Source of the DNA: Hydra vulgaris
Taxonomy: Eukaryota > Cnidaria > Hydrozoa > Anthoathecata > Hydridae
Direction: 5' to 3'
Assembly (NCBI RefSeq): GCF_038396675.1
Contig: NC_088924.1
Coordinates: forward strand, 33,488,501-33,552,500
Length of the DNA: 64,000 nucleotides
Shown one piece after another: positions 1-12,329 of this stretch. The stretch's first letter is position 1, and each line of letters starts with the position of its first letter. The notes under the pieces are model-generated. The model did no database searches. It was given only the letters and a program-made list of their open reading frames with translations, and was not told where the DNA came from. The position numbers and the translations under genes are program-made.

Positions 1-67
1 GATTATATTCAAATTCTTAAATGTTTGTAAATCGCTCGAATTGCAAAAATATTGTTAAAACTGTAAT

Positions 68-198
68 CAATAACTTTTTTAAAACTGTATAACATCAATA
101 ACTTTTTTAAAACTGTATAACATCAATAACTTTTTTAAAACTGTATAACATCAATAACTTTTTTAAAACTGTATAACATCAATAACTTTTTTAAAACT
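68..198. repeat. 28-bp tandem repeat, about 5 copies
   Basis: A 28-bp unit containing AATAACTTTTTTAAAAC followed by TGTATAACATC is repeated head to tail almost without change. It runs directly into the T-tract of the neighbouring SINE, so the SINE tail abuts or landed in the array. Confidence 0.9.
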
Positions 199-390
199 TT
201 TTTTTTTTTTTTTTTTTTTAGGTGCCCCAAGAAGTCCTAACGGTCTTGTCACAGAGCACCGCGGAAGTGCATTTAACCAGAAAGTTCACGCCTCCTTCCT
301 TACCGTAACGCGAAAATTTGTCCAGAGCTCGTTTCGAACCTGGATTTCCTGCTTATAAAGCAAGCGCTCTAACCACTGCGCCACGGCCGC
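198..390 (-). mobile_element. tRNA-derived SINE, copy 1
   Basis: Read on the minus strand this begins with a tRNA-like head: an A-box region (TGGCGCAGTGGTTAGAGCG) and a B-box (GGTTCGAAACG) about 30 bases later. A unique body and a 3' A-tract follow (seen here as T at 198-219). Two further copies lie at 27084 and 62914, and a fragment at 36673. Shared body landmarks are GGAGGCGTGAAC, TGCACTTCCGCGG and GGGGCACCT. This fits a Pol III-transcribed SINE mobilised by a LINE. The tRNA-like part cannot be a working tRNA, because the acceptor stem is not closed. Confidence 0.88.
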
Positions 391-1236
391 AGTGGTTAGA
401 GCGGGCCCCGATGGGCCCCGCATAGTCAAAGATCGATGTACCCCAATAGGTATAGGTAACATATTGATAGCAATATCTACTGTATAAATTGCAGGTAAAT
501 AAAAATTATATATTATATTATACGCCTAACACTTACAAATTTAAAATAAAATTGTTGTTAACCCATACAGACATCTAAATAAAAATATATTTGAATTATA
601 GTACGATTTAAAAAAATCACTTTTTATGACGAAAAACAATATTTTCTTTATTTTTTTTGACGCTGATAACCTTATGAAAAAATATTACGAATAATCAATT
701 AGGGAAGCATAATGGTTAATTAAATTGCAACCTCACTTCTAGTAAGGCAAAAATGAACGAGTAAAAGCCAAAAGATCATACTGCCCCGGCGATCAATGCG
801 CCCCCATCTCCCCTACTATCATAATTTAATTAGCATGAAAACAGCTTATGTATTATCTCATATAACCCAAGATCCAAGACTCATATAAACAAGATCATCA
901 GAAATAAATTTTTGATAATCTTGTTTCGTTCTGACGTAATTACAAAATATTGAATAATAAAAAATTATAACGGGAATGGTAAATTTTTTTAACAATAAAA
1001 CAATGAAAGGGTATTAACTATAAACCCAAGAAATTAAAATTAACGAACTTGTATGAATATTCTTAAACAAAAAAATGCACAAAAAAATCAGTAGTCTACC
1101 CGTAATAGAGGTTATACCATCTTAGTATACTAGTCATCTTATGCAAACTTCCCCGAGTTTTTTCACAAATCAATAAGTTAAATAATAATGAAAACGAAGT
1201 TCTTTTTAATATCGGGCGTTTTCTTTTACTTACAAA

Positions 1237-1238
<2 letters not shown>
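391..1238. other. AT-rich sequence, no gene seen
   Basis: A GC-rich patch (391-420, with a repeated GGGCCCCG) follows the SINE. The remainder is AT-rich and has no open frame with recognisable content. Confidence 0.5.

Positions 1239-1312
<74 letters not shown>
1239..1312. repeat. (TA)n microsatellite
   Basis: An uninterrupted AT dinucleotide run, followed by shorter TA stretches broken by TATGAAACATATG up to about 1352. Confidence 0.95.
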
Positions 1313-1316
<4 letters not shown>

Positions 1317-1352
1317 CATATGTATATATATATATGAAACATATATATATAT

Positions 1353-1400
1353 ACTTATGAAACACCCTGTATATCCTTATATACAGGGTGTTTCATAAGT
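1353..1400. repeat. Perfect 22-bp inverted repeat with mariner-like end motif
   Basis: Two perfect 22-bp arms (1353-1374 and 1379-1400) are separated by CCTT. Each arm contains TACAGGGTGTTTCATAAGT, which looks like a mariner-type terminus. It could be two transposon ends head to head, or a self-copied terminus. No transposase is adjacent. Confidence 0.6.
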
Positions 1401-2661
1401 TGTGTTAATAACTCATAAAGCACAGTTTGTATGGGTACTTTTTATTCAAAATTGCTCCTAGTTATTACAATACATTTGTTAAAAATCTATTTATTAGATT
1501 TATTATCAAATTATTAACAATAACGAAAAATTAAAACCGTCATTAAATTGAAAAATTTCAGAACATAAGTAAAAAATTCTCAGAGGATTTTTTTTAATTT
1601 ATGGAAATATTAAAAATATAAAATATTAAAAACGTTTATAAGAAATAACTGCGCCTGGGTTACTCAAACCTTTAGATATCAAGTGATTTCTGTTAATATG
1701 AACACCTTCTTGTCTTGTTTCTTCTAAAGTAAGCGCTTTAACCTCTGTTAGTATAAACACCTTCTAGTCTTGTAGCATCAAAACCGAGATTAAGATGATT
1801 GTTACAGATTCTGCTGCTTGAAGCTCTAATATAACACAAAGTTTGGGGGGGGGGGGGGTAACAATTTGTAACAATCTATAACAAGAAGCTCTAATATGAC
1901 GAATATGATTACATAATGTAATAAATACAATAAACTTTTGTATTATTTGTGGTAGACATTTATTAAATTTGACATTATTAAGTCATATATAAATAAGATG
2001 GAATACTTACCTAGATTTACAATTAACTGTTACATGCCAAAAGTTTTTATAAATCATAAATATATATGAAAACTTATGGTTTTAAAAATTCTACAGATTA
2101 AAGTATGTTTTTATGCTTATTTTATATATTTAAACCAGTTAATATTTTCAACTGAAATCTTTCTTATATTTGCACGCATGCTTTTAAACCCTATTTGCCA
2201 CGTGTTAAATGCTTCAAAATACCTTGTCGTGCAAAATAAAATATATTTGGTTAACTAATTCAAATGAAATTAGACTAAAGGTAAAGTGGATATACATGAG
2301 TTCACTGTAAAATTTTACAAAAAATTATAAAGATGACCCTAATAGTACTAATGATTGAATTTAGTGTCGAAAAAAAAGTTGTGTTCCAAACTTGGCATAT
2401 GAAAAATTGTTTTCTATCTTTTTCTGTAACAAGAATAAAGCAATGCCTTAAATTGTGACGATAAATACTATGTTCTTTATTTGTGACAATAAACACTATG
2501 TTCTTTATTAAAATTATATTCTGTGGTTGGCAATGATTATGTCACCATAAATAAAATCATACAATTTATCATACAAATCTGTAATTAGAATATGTGATTT
2601 ATTATACAAAGCTGTAACAATCATATAAAGCATCACCTTTTAGTAATCAATAATTGTGCAA
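1401..2661. other. AT-rich sequence, no gene seen
   Basis: Contains a G homopolymer at about 1845-1858 and a short direct repeat (AACACCTTCT) near 1700 and 1758. Open frames of 60-64 codons have low-complexity composition and no domain. Confidence 0.4.
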
Positions 2662-2780
2662 CGCATCAATCAATGTGCCTCACATCAATTAATGTGCCTC
2701 GCATCAATCAATGTGCCTCGCATCAATTTATGTGCCTCGTATCAATCAATGTGCCTCGCATCAATCAATGTGTCTCGCAG
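2662..2780. repeat. 19-bp tandem repeat, about 6 copies
   Basis: The unit CATCAATCAATGTGCCTCG is repeated with single-base changes. The open frame through it is a by-product of the repeat. Confidence 0.88.
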
Positions 2781-2858
2781 TTTTAGAATAATAAGCATTA
2801 TAGAATTCTTTTTTCCACTGGCAGTTTTAACGAAATATAACAACAAAGTCAATTTTAG

Positions 2859-2894
2859 TTTGTGTTTCCACAATATATATTGTGGAAACACAAA
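2859..2894. repeat. Perfect 36-bp palindrome
   Basis: The sequence equals its own reverse complement over 36 bases with no spacer; the left arm is TTTGTGTTTCCACAATAT. Confidence 0.92.
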
Positions 2895-3990
2895 TATATT
2901 GTGTGTAAATAAATTTTTTAAACAACTACATAGTCATTGCTGAATAAATTTTTCAGCAAAATTTAAATTTCATTATATCACTTATTAAATTGTATATTTT
3001 AAATTTGCTCTCTGTGAAATAATTAAAATTTATTAAAATACATAAAATTTAAATAAATGACAGTTTATTAAAACTTTTTTTTCTCTTCAAAAAACCTTTA
3101 AATTACGAAAAATAGTTAATTTACTATCATATAAAATCAAACTCTTGCTCACTACCTAATCATTTTAGCTCATACTATAAAATTTAACAATATAATACAT
3201 CGATAACCAGAACCCGGTCACGGTTTCTTACATTGCTACCGAAGTTTTTTTTTGATTGAGATGAAAAAAAGAAAGAGAGAAAGATTATTTTTACCAGTAG
3301 AATGAATTTCGAATCAGTTAGAAACACATGTCACAAATTTATTGTTGTGCCAGCAAATCAAGAACTGTTTTTGAACTTTAGTAGCCATTTTCCTCATTTG
3401 TTCATGAAAAAGATTACAAAATAACACAATGAAAAGTTTTTAATCTCATCTTACCGTGTATTGGCTTACTCAAAAAAATATGTGCAATGCAGCAATTTGG
3501 CCGGCAGTATTTTGAAAAAAAGATTTTGTTGTTCAAAAATGTGAAGCCTGTCTGACTTTAACAAATAATGACGTTCAACTTTATTTAAGACCAATACGAA
3601 AGAAGCGTCCAATGTATTTACAAGTAAAAGAACTTGCAAAAAAATATGTTCCACCCATACTGAATGTGGTTTCAAGACATGTGCAAGTGCCAAGATTCAG
3701 AATGATTCAGACTTTGAGGATATCTTCACAAACGGACAGTTTTTTAATGCGATAATACTGTGTGATAATACTAGTTTTTTAATACTGTAAAGAATGAAAA
3801 ACAATACGCGTTTTAAAAAACTCAATTTCTTTATTATTTGTTTTTCCTGGTATTCTTTTACTGGATTTAAACCAAAAAATTTTAGTTTAAAAGTTTAATG
3901 TAATTTATTTTAGTTTTATTAAAGATTAACTAAAAAAACATAATAGCTACATATTAATCAAATAATTTTTAAAAAAAACGAAGTTTTTAC
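2895..3990. other. No recognisable gene
   Basis: AT-rich. An open stretch on + around 3540-3720 encodes basic, non-repetitive residues but matches nothing I recognise. It could be a decayed coding fragment. Confidence 0.35.
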
Positions 3991-4168
3991 ACCCATGTCT
4001 TCAATTTAGAACCCATGTCTTCAATTTAGAACCCATGTCTTCAATTTAGAACCCATGTCTTCAATTTAGAACCCATGTCTTCAATTTAGAACCCATGTCT
4101 TCAATTTAGAACCCATGTCTTCAATTTAGAACCCATGTCTTCAATTTAGAACCCATGTCTTTAATTTA
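3991..4168. repeat. 20-bp minisatellite, 9 copies
   Basis: The unit ACCCATGTCTTCAATTTAGA occurs nine times at exact 20-bp spacing. Eight copies are identical and only the last is changed, which implies recent expansion or homogenisation. Confidence 0.96.
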
Positions 4169-6599
4169 AGTATAAAGAATAAATAAAACTAGTTTTATTA
4201 GAATACCGAGCATTATTGATAAGTATCTTCTGTTATTTATGCAGACATCATATGAATGAAAAACTTAAAAATATATCAAATAATTTGAATACAATAAACT
4301 AACACCTAAAATAAAAAAAAAACGAAACAAATTTATTTTGCGGTTTACAGGTTCAGGTCACCATCAACTTATTTACTCTAAATTTGTCAAATATTTTTAT
4401 TAATGGAATGAAAATAAATGAGTTACAAAATTTTTAGGTGTAATTAAAATTTATTTTAAAATTTTTCTCGATGAAAACATCACATTAAATCACTTATTGA
4501 CTATATTGGAACAAAAGTTTCTAAAATCATTTAAATTTTATATAAAGCCAGAAGATATCTATGTAAAAAATTGTTTAATTCAAATTTATGAGAACTTTTT
4601 TATTTAAATTATGCTAACTTTACATTAGGGTAGAGTGAAAGTATTTTAAAGGTTATTTTAAAGAGCAAAAATGTGTTATAATGTGTCTTGGTGTTAAATA
4701 TATTCTTTTTAGACGAACGTGTATCATGCCATACCGTATCATCTCGCTACAAACAGAAAAAACCGTTGTCACAATAGTTACACAACGCTCTACAGCTTGC
4801 ATGTGGCATACTATCTTTTCCAAAAGATCAGTTAGTTGAATGTGATGCTCTTTGTCGTCTTCGTTTTTCTTTGTCCGCTGTGAACTACTCTCTAGCTCTC
4901 TTCATGCTCCTGACACTTAATTTTTGGATATACGGTTGCTCATCTGATATCATTTCCAAAAGCCTGTTTTCTTGATGACCAAAGAATACATTTATTTGAA
5001 CAACTTTGTCTACTACCTTACATAATGCAGGTGGCAGCTACCGTGATTTGAATATTGCGCTGCACAGATGCCTGCCATAATGGTAAGAAGACTCATTCGT
5101 GATGATGAACCACATAGGGGCATAAACACGCATAATGAACGTCGCTGTAGTTACCAAATTTGATGAGAGATTGCAGGTAGAAACAACTGAAGATCCTTTT
5201 GACATTACCGGTCACCTAAAATGAGCCAGTTTTCAAAAGCTGCGTTTTTCTAGATTGGTTAAACTAGTGCAAGTTCAGCTTGGCAGATGTCAAAAAGGGA
5301 AAACTAATCTGTACTGAGCACTTTTCTGTCTACCTCTGGCATTTCTCTATTATGATTTATAGATTGAAAATTATCAACCTTCAAGGTCTTACAAGTTTCA
5401 AGTGACTTTCTAATTGAGCCTGAACAGCATCTAAGACATATTTTGGTCCATCCAACTCCTTCAACAAAACCCAATCAATCTAATTATAACACTCTCTTTT
5501 CCATTGTTCACATTAGTACTACCACAGCAATTGGAAATTATCAAAAGTCTTTTTTACATATTTTTGTTTGTATTTTTATTCATTTTTTTAACTTTTTTTT
5601 TTGTTGCAGTTTTCTAGTACGCCTGTGTGTTTGGCATCTGTGTGTTCTATATATATAAAGTACACACACACATGCGATACATAGAGATACACACATGCGA
5701 TGCATAGAGACACAGACATGCGATACACAGACATAAAATGCAAAGACAAATTGCACAAATTATCATCCAGCACTTGCAAATTATCAAAAGTATTACTTTT
5801 TTTTTTTCAAATACTGAAGAAAAAGCAGATTTTAATGTTTCAACTGTGCCACAGAGAGAAGTGCAGTATCTCAAATAGCCTTCTTAAGGTTTCTGAATCA
5901 AGAAGGTATGATAATACAATTGATATTTTGCATTTTCTCAAAAGTTTTAAGACCAACATTTAAGGCAGCAGCTTCACATTGCTGTTGAAGCTGCTTAAAA
6001 AATCAAATATTTTTCCCATTTTAAGTTGGTTTCCTGCCCATTTGCTACCGGCTATAAAATTTAAAAAGATTTAATAACAAACGATTTAATGAAATCTTTT
6101 ATAATGAGAATTATAAAAGATTTATAATTCACATTATAAAATTTTTTTTTAACAAGTTTTTAACAAATTTTTTTGACAACAAAACTGCAGCCTTGTTAAG
6201 AGTGAATTTGTTAAACCAACCGTTAAATTTGTTAAAGCAAACAAAAGCCAACCACTAATCAAGTTAAGAGGTTAAGAGTTAACAGAAAAATGTAGTGTCA
6301 ATGGGAAGAAAGCGGTTGACAGAAGTCATAAAAAGCTGTAAATTTTATAAGACAAAATTTTATAATACATGAAGACAAGAGAGAATTTATGTTCAAAAAA
6401 AAAACTAGAGGAACAAAAGGTTTTTGAGTTTGAAAAGATGCAGTAAAAGAGTGCTACTTTACTAAATGACAGATCACGTGAGAGAGTTTAGAGTTATAGC
6501 TTTGAATTATGGAACAAGTGATAATAGTTTGTTTGAGCAGCGACCATTGAAGTATTTGTGAAAAAAAGTAAAAAGATTCATACTTACGACGTTGAGTTT
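4169..6599. other. Mostly unassigned; possible decayed transposon ORF at 4830-5030 (minus)
   Basis: On the minus strand around 5000-4830 a frame reads FFGHQENRLLEMISDEQPY and then KLSVRSMKRARE. I weakly associate this with a multicopy uncharacterised protein family of invertebrates. Frames around it are broken. At 5650-5735 there is a short imperfect repeat built on ACACATGCGATACATAGAG. At about 5962-5997 a small hairpin forms from the two inverted copies of the AGCTTCA / TGAAGCT pair. Nothing else is recognisable. Confidence 0.3.
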
Positions 6600-7003
6600 T
6601 TTTTGTGTTATTATTCACTAGGATCTGCAAGTCCAAAGCTGTCACAGGAGAAAGATCAGATTTAAGATCAAGATTTTACTGAAAGCCATTGATTTAGTAA
6701 AATAATTTATCTTTTGTGCCTAACTGCTTCCAAATAATGTATAATAGAATCTTTTAGTTATGATGATCAACTAATCAGCGTTAGAATGAGAAGATCAGAA
6801 GAGATATTAGATATCTTTTAATTAAAGATTCAAAACTATTCAAATAATAGTAACATTTTATAAGATTGGGGAAACAGCTTGAGGGATCTGAGCGATGTCT
6901 AGAGTCTTAAAAACTCAAACTACAGATGTCATTTTCCAGCAGACTGGAAAACAAGATTTAGTTAAACATTTGATAAACCATTTTGCGAAAAATGAAAAGA
7001 GAA

Positions 7004-8308
7004 ACGGGTGATGCGGAAGTTATCGGACAAATCCTAATTTCATTATTTGAGCATAATAATTAGTTGTTGTGGTTTTATGCGTAGGCATAAACGTTCTATA
7101 AATTATAAACTTTATTATTTGAAACACAATTATTTAAAATGGGGTTAAATGCAGCTGAACGAGAATCTTTTCGAAAGCGACTTAAAATGTTTTTTGTAAA
7201 TAAACCTAATAAAAAAAAAAAAATCGTAAATCATTTTGAAAAGGAAGGATTTGCTCGAAATACAACATATGATAACCTAAAAAGACTTGAAACTGTTCAA
7301 TCGTTTTCTGATAGAAAGTACCCTGATCGTCCGACATCCTGGACTAGAGAAAAGAAAGCTGAATTAACGAGACTTGTCAACAATCGAAAAGGGGTCAGTC
7401 AGAGAAAAATAGGTATTAAGTTCGGTGTAAATCAATCGACAATTGGTCGTCAGTTAAAAAAAATGAATACTAAATATAGAAAACGTGAAAAGACTATAAA
7501 ATACACTATAGAACAACAAATAAAGGCAAAGAAAAGAAGCAGAAAAACTAGTTAACCAACTCTATAACACAAAATTGCCTCTTGTCATCGATGACGTAAA
7601 ATACTTTTGTTTTACAGGAGACAACATGCCTGGAAATTCTGGATACTACAAAAACAATAAAAAGATATGCCCAGAAAGTGTTCGTTTTATAGGAAAAGAG
7701 AAATTTCCAAAAAAATTATTAATGTGGATAGCCATACCTGACCGTGGTATGTCCGAGCCATTGTTTCGCACTTCCAAGGCTGTAACGATCAATTCATCAA
7801 TCTATATTAATGAATGTTTAGAAAAACGACTTTCTTCCATTTATTTACAAGTATCATGGAGACTTTAACTATTTATTTTGGCCAGATTTAGCAAGTTCTC
7901 ATTGTTCTAAAGATTCTCTAAATTGGATGGACCAATATGTCTATTACGTTGATAAAGAATCCATCCCTCAAATGTGCCTCAAGCACGAACAATTGAAATT
8001 TTTTTGGGACATATGGCACAGAAGGTTTACGAGGGAGATTGGCAAGCTTCAACAGAGCAAGTTTTGATTGATCGCATTAAACTAAAACTACAAGAAATTT
8101 ATTTAAACTTTTTACAGTCGCAAATGAAAGGCGTCAGAGCAAAATTGAGATCAATTGCTGATGGTGGCGTTTTTTCATATAAAAAATAATATATTTTTAT
8201 TTAAAGATAAATGCTTTATTTAAAAAAAATATAATAGTAGTTTGTTTTTTTATTTATAAATAAGTTATTGACGTTTTTATTTTGTCCGATAACTTCCGCA
8301 TCACCCGT
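7004..8308 (+). mobile_element. Tc1/mariner-superfamily element with about DD36E spacing, full length
   Basis: Perfect 28-bp terminal inverted repeats begin ACGGGTGATGCGGAAGTTAT (7004-7031; reverse complement 8281-8308). TA follows the right end; the matching dinucleotide on the left is AA, so that copy of the target site has mutated. Total length 1305 bp. It encodes one transposase, now frameshifted, and is inserted in a LINE remnant. A second, truncated copy on the opposite strand lies at 52628-53455. Confidence 0.93.
7139..8189 (+). pseudogene. Frameshifted transposase (about DD36E)
   Basis: The frame opens at 7139 with an N-terminal DNA-binding region. Two helix-turn-helix-like blocks are visible: about residues 28-45 (VNHFEKEGFARNTTYDNL) and about 85-105 (GVSQRKIGIKFGVNQSTIG). 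It breaks near 7545, where an A-run has one base more than the related copy at 52.9 kb. It continues in another frame (7575-7868, ending after INECLEKR), shifts again near 7850 to FWPDLASSHC (second catalytic D), and shifts once more near 7965 to VPQARTIEIFLG (catalytic E). The D-to-E distance is about 36 residues if one frameshift codon is allowed. The C-terminus is intact and ends GGVFSYKK. The RPIENFWG-type motif common in the group is altered here. Not functional as it stands. Confidence 0.85.
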
Positions 8309-9245
8309 TAATAGAGAATAAAAAGAAACTGAAAAGAGTAATAGAGAATACTTTAGTAATAGTTTAGTAATTTAACAGGAACCTTAAAAATAAGTTGTTA
8401 AAGAGTTTAAATGGAAAATAACTTTAGCAACAGAAGCAAAAGTAATTTGGATGCCTGAAAAATAGATTAGCCTGTTTCTCTGGGATAACAGGAAGAGTGT
8501 GTTCTCTGGGATAACAGGAAGAGTGTGGCCATGAGATTCAAGTTAGAGCAAAAGGTCTTTGCAAATAGTTCTTTTGAGAATTTCGGAGAGGTAAAAAAAA
8601 TAAGTATAATAATCAACCAATGCGTCAGAAATTTCCTTCCTGCGTCAATTTTTTGCAATAATAGAATATGATGTTCTCTAGAGAGTTGTTCTTGTGGAAA
8701 AATAGCTGATGCACAAGAAGGAGAAAACCTTGGGGTAGAATAAGGTTTGACTTAAAGTCAATGAAAAGAAATAAATGTTTCCATGTCAGCCTGAATCCTT
8801 TAGGTTATTAGAAAAGCGCAATTCTCTGCATTTTTTTGCAGAGCAACAAAAGCCATCATCCCAATGATCATCAAAAAGAAAATCACAAAAGAAAGTTCAA
8901 GTAACCCAAAATTATAGTAAGATGAGCAATAATAGGATGAATTTGATAAAAATGAAGTAAGAATTAAAAGTTTTAGTGAGATGGTATCATGATCTGAACC
9001 ACCGAAAAAAGAAAATAAGAAAAAAATAAGCTCAAGTTGGGGTTAGACACAACATACAAGTCAAGAAGTGAAATATAAGAGAGTGGGAAAAAAAATGTCG
9101 ACCTTTAAAATCAAAAGTAGGTCAGTTGTAATAGAGCCAACCCATTTAGTTTGATGAGCATTAAAGTTTAATATTTTATAACTTTTGATGAGAACATAGT
9201 AATTTTTAGAGCTACCACAGTGTTTGGAAAAACTTTCAGTAGTCG

Positions 9246-9802
9246 AGTTAACCCGGTGGGAAATGAGCTAGCGGCTAGCTAGCTTTATAACTTTTTTTTC
9301 TTACATTACTGTTTCATATGGTCTTTTACGCATTAAAAAATTCGATTTTTAATATTGGATTTAATATATTTATGATAACAATTAAACTTGTAACATTGTG
9401 GTTTTATTTTGTCGCAATCTAAATATCGCAACTTTGTACCTATCGATATTATTACGATATAGAAATAGCTAAAGATCGTAAGCATGTAGCTAACTGCAAC
9501 ATAACAACAAATCTAAAACTAGTTGATGGCTACATAGCATAGCTTTTTTTGTAAGTATTTTAAGTAATATGTGCAACAATAATACTAATAGTTAGTGCCA
9601 TTGCTGGATGTTGGGTGGCCCCTCCCCCAAAAAAAAACAAAAAAAAACAAATTGCAATCAGGGCCTCAATTCCTTGAATATTTTTCCCTAAGTATTACTA
9701 CAAAAAAAAAAAAAAAAAAGAGCCCCTAAATTTACAAATGGTTATAAGTATTTACATACTAAGTATTTATATACTAAGTATATTATAAGGTTTAAATTTA
9801 AG
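9246..9802. other. No gene seen
   Basis: AT-rich, with a GCTAGC-rich patch at 9268-9285 and several A-tracts. Sequence just before 9805 (AAGGTTTAAATTTAAG) has a near copy just after the pogo right end (AGGTTTAAATATAAG, about 23555). Confidence 0.4.
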
Positions 9803-9829
9803 TAGGGTAACCTGGGGCAAAGTGAGACA

Positions 9830-10770
9830 TTTAGGTTTTCTAGCTTTGTACAGAATTTTTATAAAATGATACAGTAATTTTGTTTTATTATATTAAAAAT
9901 TTGATTTTTTTTTTATATTTTAAACTTTAAAACATAAAAAAACACGAAATTTTAAATTAAAGTAGTTTCCATCAGTTTTTTCCTATAATATGACAGAAAA
10001 GTGGGTTTAAAGTTTACGAGTTGCGTCAATTTGATTAAAAAATAATTATTTTTTTCTTTTGTGGAAAAAATCCACGTACGCTGCCATTTTTTACAACAGA
10101 ATAAACATAATATTGAGTTTGTAATAGAGTTGTTAACCGGAATATTTCGTACAATTCCGGAAAAAAAAAATTCTTTCGGAATCATATTGAGAATCAGGAA
10201 TTTTTTTTTCGTACCAAATTTTACGAAACAAAAAAAACCGTCATTTCATGTTCATGTCGCAAATGCTACTTACAAAATGTTGCCTTTCGCAAGTTGAATT
10301 ATTAAATAAAACTATTTTGCTACATACGAAAGTAGCGCTTACGGAAGTCGCACTTGCGGAACAAGCTCTTTTGCTCAACGACGTTTTGAAGTTTATATAA
10401 AAATTTTGTTGGCCAAACGGATATAATTGTAAAAAATAAAATTTTTATATACCAAAATGTTTATAATAAAATTTTATTTTTAGTATTGCAACATATGAAT
10501 ATTTAAAGGTTTTATTTTTTGAAATAATGATAAAAAACCAAGATTCTTTCGAAACGAAACTCTTTCGCACCGCAACTTGCGAAACAGTTCTTAACGGAAA
10601 AAACTTACGAAACGCGGCATATTAAAAATATTTAATTACGTTTTATGAATCAAATACGTATAATTAACTAGGTAACTAAAATACTAATTATTATAAGTAT
10701 AATGATATTGATAAGTTTCAGTTAGTAAATTTTTATAAATAAACGTAGACTTTCATAAAATATACTAAAA
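9830..10770. other. Non-coding, with short repeated motifs before the hAT gene
   Basis: From about 10250 to 10610 short GC-containing motifs recur (CTTTCGCAAG, TTGCGGAAC, TTACGGAAG, TTGCGAAAC) in AT-rich DNA. Such clusters are typical of subterminal transposase-binding regions, so this may be the left flank of the hAT element. The hAT terminal repeat itself could not be fixed. Confidence 0.35.
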
Positions 10771-11298
10771 ATGTCTTTCAATGAACAAGAATTAAATAAT
10801 GAACATAACTTGAGCAACATAAACTTTCCCATTTTGGAGGAAAAAAGAAAATTTAGAGCATCTAAGTCATTTGTTTGGGATCATGTAGATTTGCCTCAAA
10901 AAAATAATACATTTGTAATATGTCAACATTGTAAAACAAAGTATCCCGAGGACAATAGTAAATGGAAAATAAAATGGTCCGGTGATTCCACAAGCAACAT
11001 AATTTGGCATTTAAAATCTGTTCATAAAATTTGGACCATCAAATTGTAATATCAAAAGACAAGAACTAGATGTTCTTTGCAATTTAGATTTGGAAAAAAA
11101 AGAGGAAATAGAAGTTGATGAAAACAGCTACATTAATAAAAGTTATAACTGAGAAATTGCTTGATTTTCTTCTCAAAGCAAATATGCCGATGTGCCTTGT
11201 AAATCACCAATCATTTATTGATTTTGTAATAAGTTTAAATCAAGGTTACAAACTGCCTCAACGACAAACAATCATATACTTTAGTTCCGAAAATGGTA

Positions 11299-11402
<104 letters not shown>

Positions 11403-12329
11403 CTATGTTGTTTTAAGTATGAAAGAGTAAAGATAAATGTACAAAAAGATATGAACGATTTATCATATGTTCCGCTCACACACGATATTTGGACTTCAAT
11501 TTCGCAAGAAGTCTATTTAAGTGCAACTTTTCATTATGTTGATAAAAATTATCGTCTTTGTAGTCGAGTTCTGAGTTTATATCACTTGACCGAATCACAT
11601 AAATCTCCATATATCACTTCAAAAATCAAAGAAATATTACAAGAATGGAATATCGAAAATAAGGTACAAAATTATAGAAAATTAACCTATAGGTCGCAAA
11701 TGCAGGGAAGGCTTGTAAAAACCTACATTTTTAAAAAATATATCACAAGAAGAGTATGGATTATACAAAGTTTTTTTTTAATTTAAGCTCTATATGCTGT
11801 AGCAGACTCTGGATTTAACATGAAAAAAGCTTTAACAGATTTAGATCCTTTATTAAAATATTTTCCATGCGATGGTCATAAAATAAATTCATGCGCAGCC
11901 GATTTTTTAAAGAAATTTAATATCAAGCGATATACTAACTGTAAGGGTGTGTACATTTTTAAATTATTTTTAATATTATGATTACTATTGTTATAAATGA
12001 ATATTATAATGTTATAGGGAGAAATATCATAAATATAAAAAAATTTAATAAAGATGACGAATTACGAACAATCGAGATAACAGAAGCTGAAAATATGAAG
12101 AAATTAATTTACTTAAAGATAAACTTAATAGCTTGATTGCACAGTGCAAATCATTAGTTGGTTTATTTAGACATAATGAAGGTAATTATTTTATGCAAAT
12201 TTTTCAGAATTAATGTTTTTGATATTGTTAAAGTATAAATTATTGATTACATAACTTAGTTCATTATTTTTTATTACTCAATATCACTATATTAAATAAT
12301 GATAATATCAGAGCTAACGGGAGTATGTG

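Larger units (their letters stand above)
6600..9245 (-). pseudogene. CR1-like LINE remnant (endonuclease and reverse transcriptase)
   Basis: Minus-strand frames, interrupted by stops and shifts, carry LINE signatures in the expected order. An endonuclease stretch (about 9240-8990) has LNFNAHQTKWVGS, SLLDLYVVSNPN and FSVVQIMIPSHSK, matching the usual DFNAHH..W, LLDLxLVS and SDHxxI blocks. A linker at about 8610-8500 has ELFAKTFCSNLNL. The reverse transcriptase start is at about 6960-6880 (CFPVCWKMTSVV, then VFKTL), followed near 6690 by a KSMAFSKIL block that matches a typical DISKAFDKV block. The copy is dead. A Tc1/mariner element at 7004-8308 sits inside the reverse transcriptase. The 3' end toward 6240 is not resolved. 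Confidence 0.75.

Noticed and set aside
198..390. tRNA gene call from the A-box and B-box
   Set aside because: The acceptor stem does not close and the same unit with its body and A-tail recurs three more times, so it is a SINE.
3991..4168. Possible CRISPR-like array
   Set aside because: The units are contiguous with no spacers; this is a minisatellite, and the DNA is eukaryotic.
5443..5963. Overlapping open frames of 63-87 codons
   Set aside because: No domain, biased composition from ACACA/TGCGAT repeats and T-runs, and no conserved motif.
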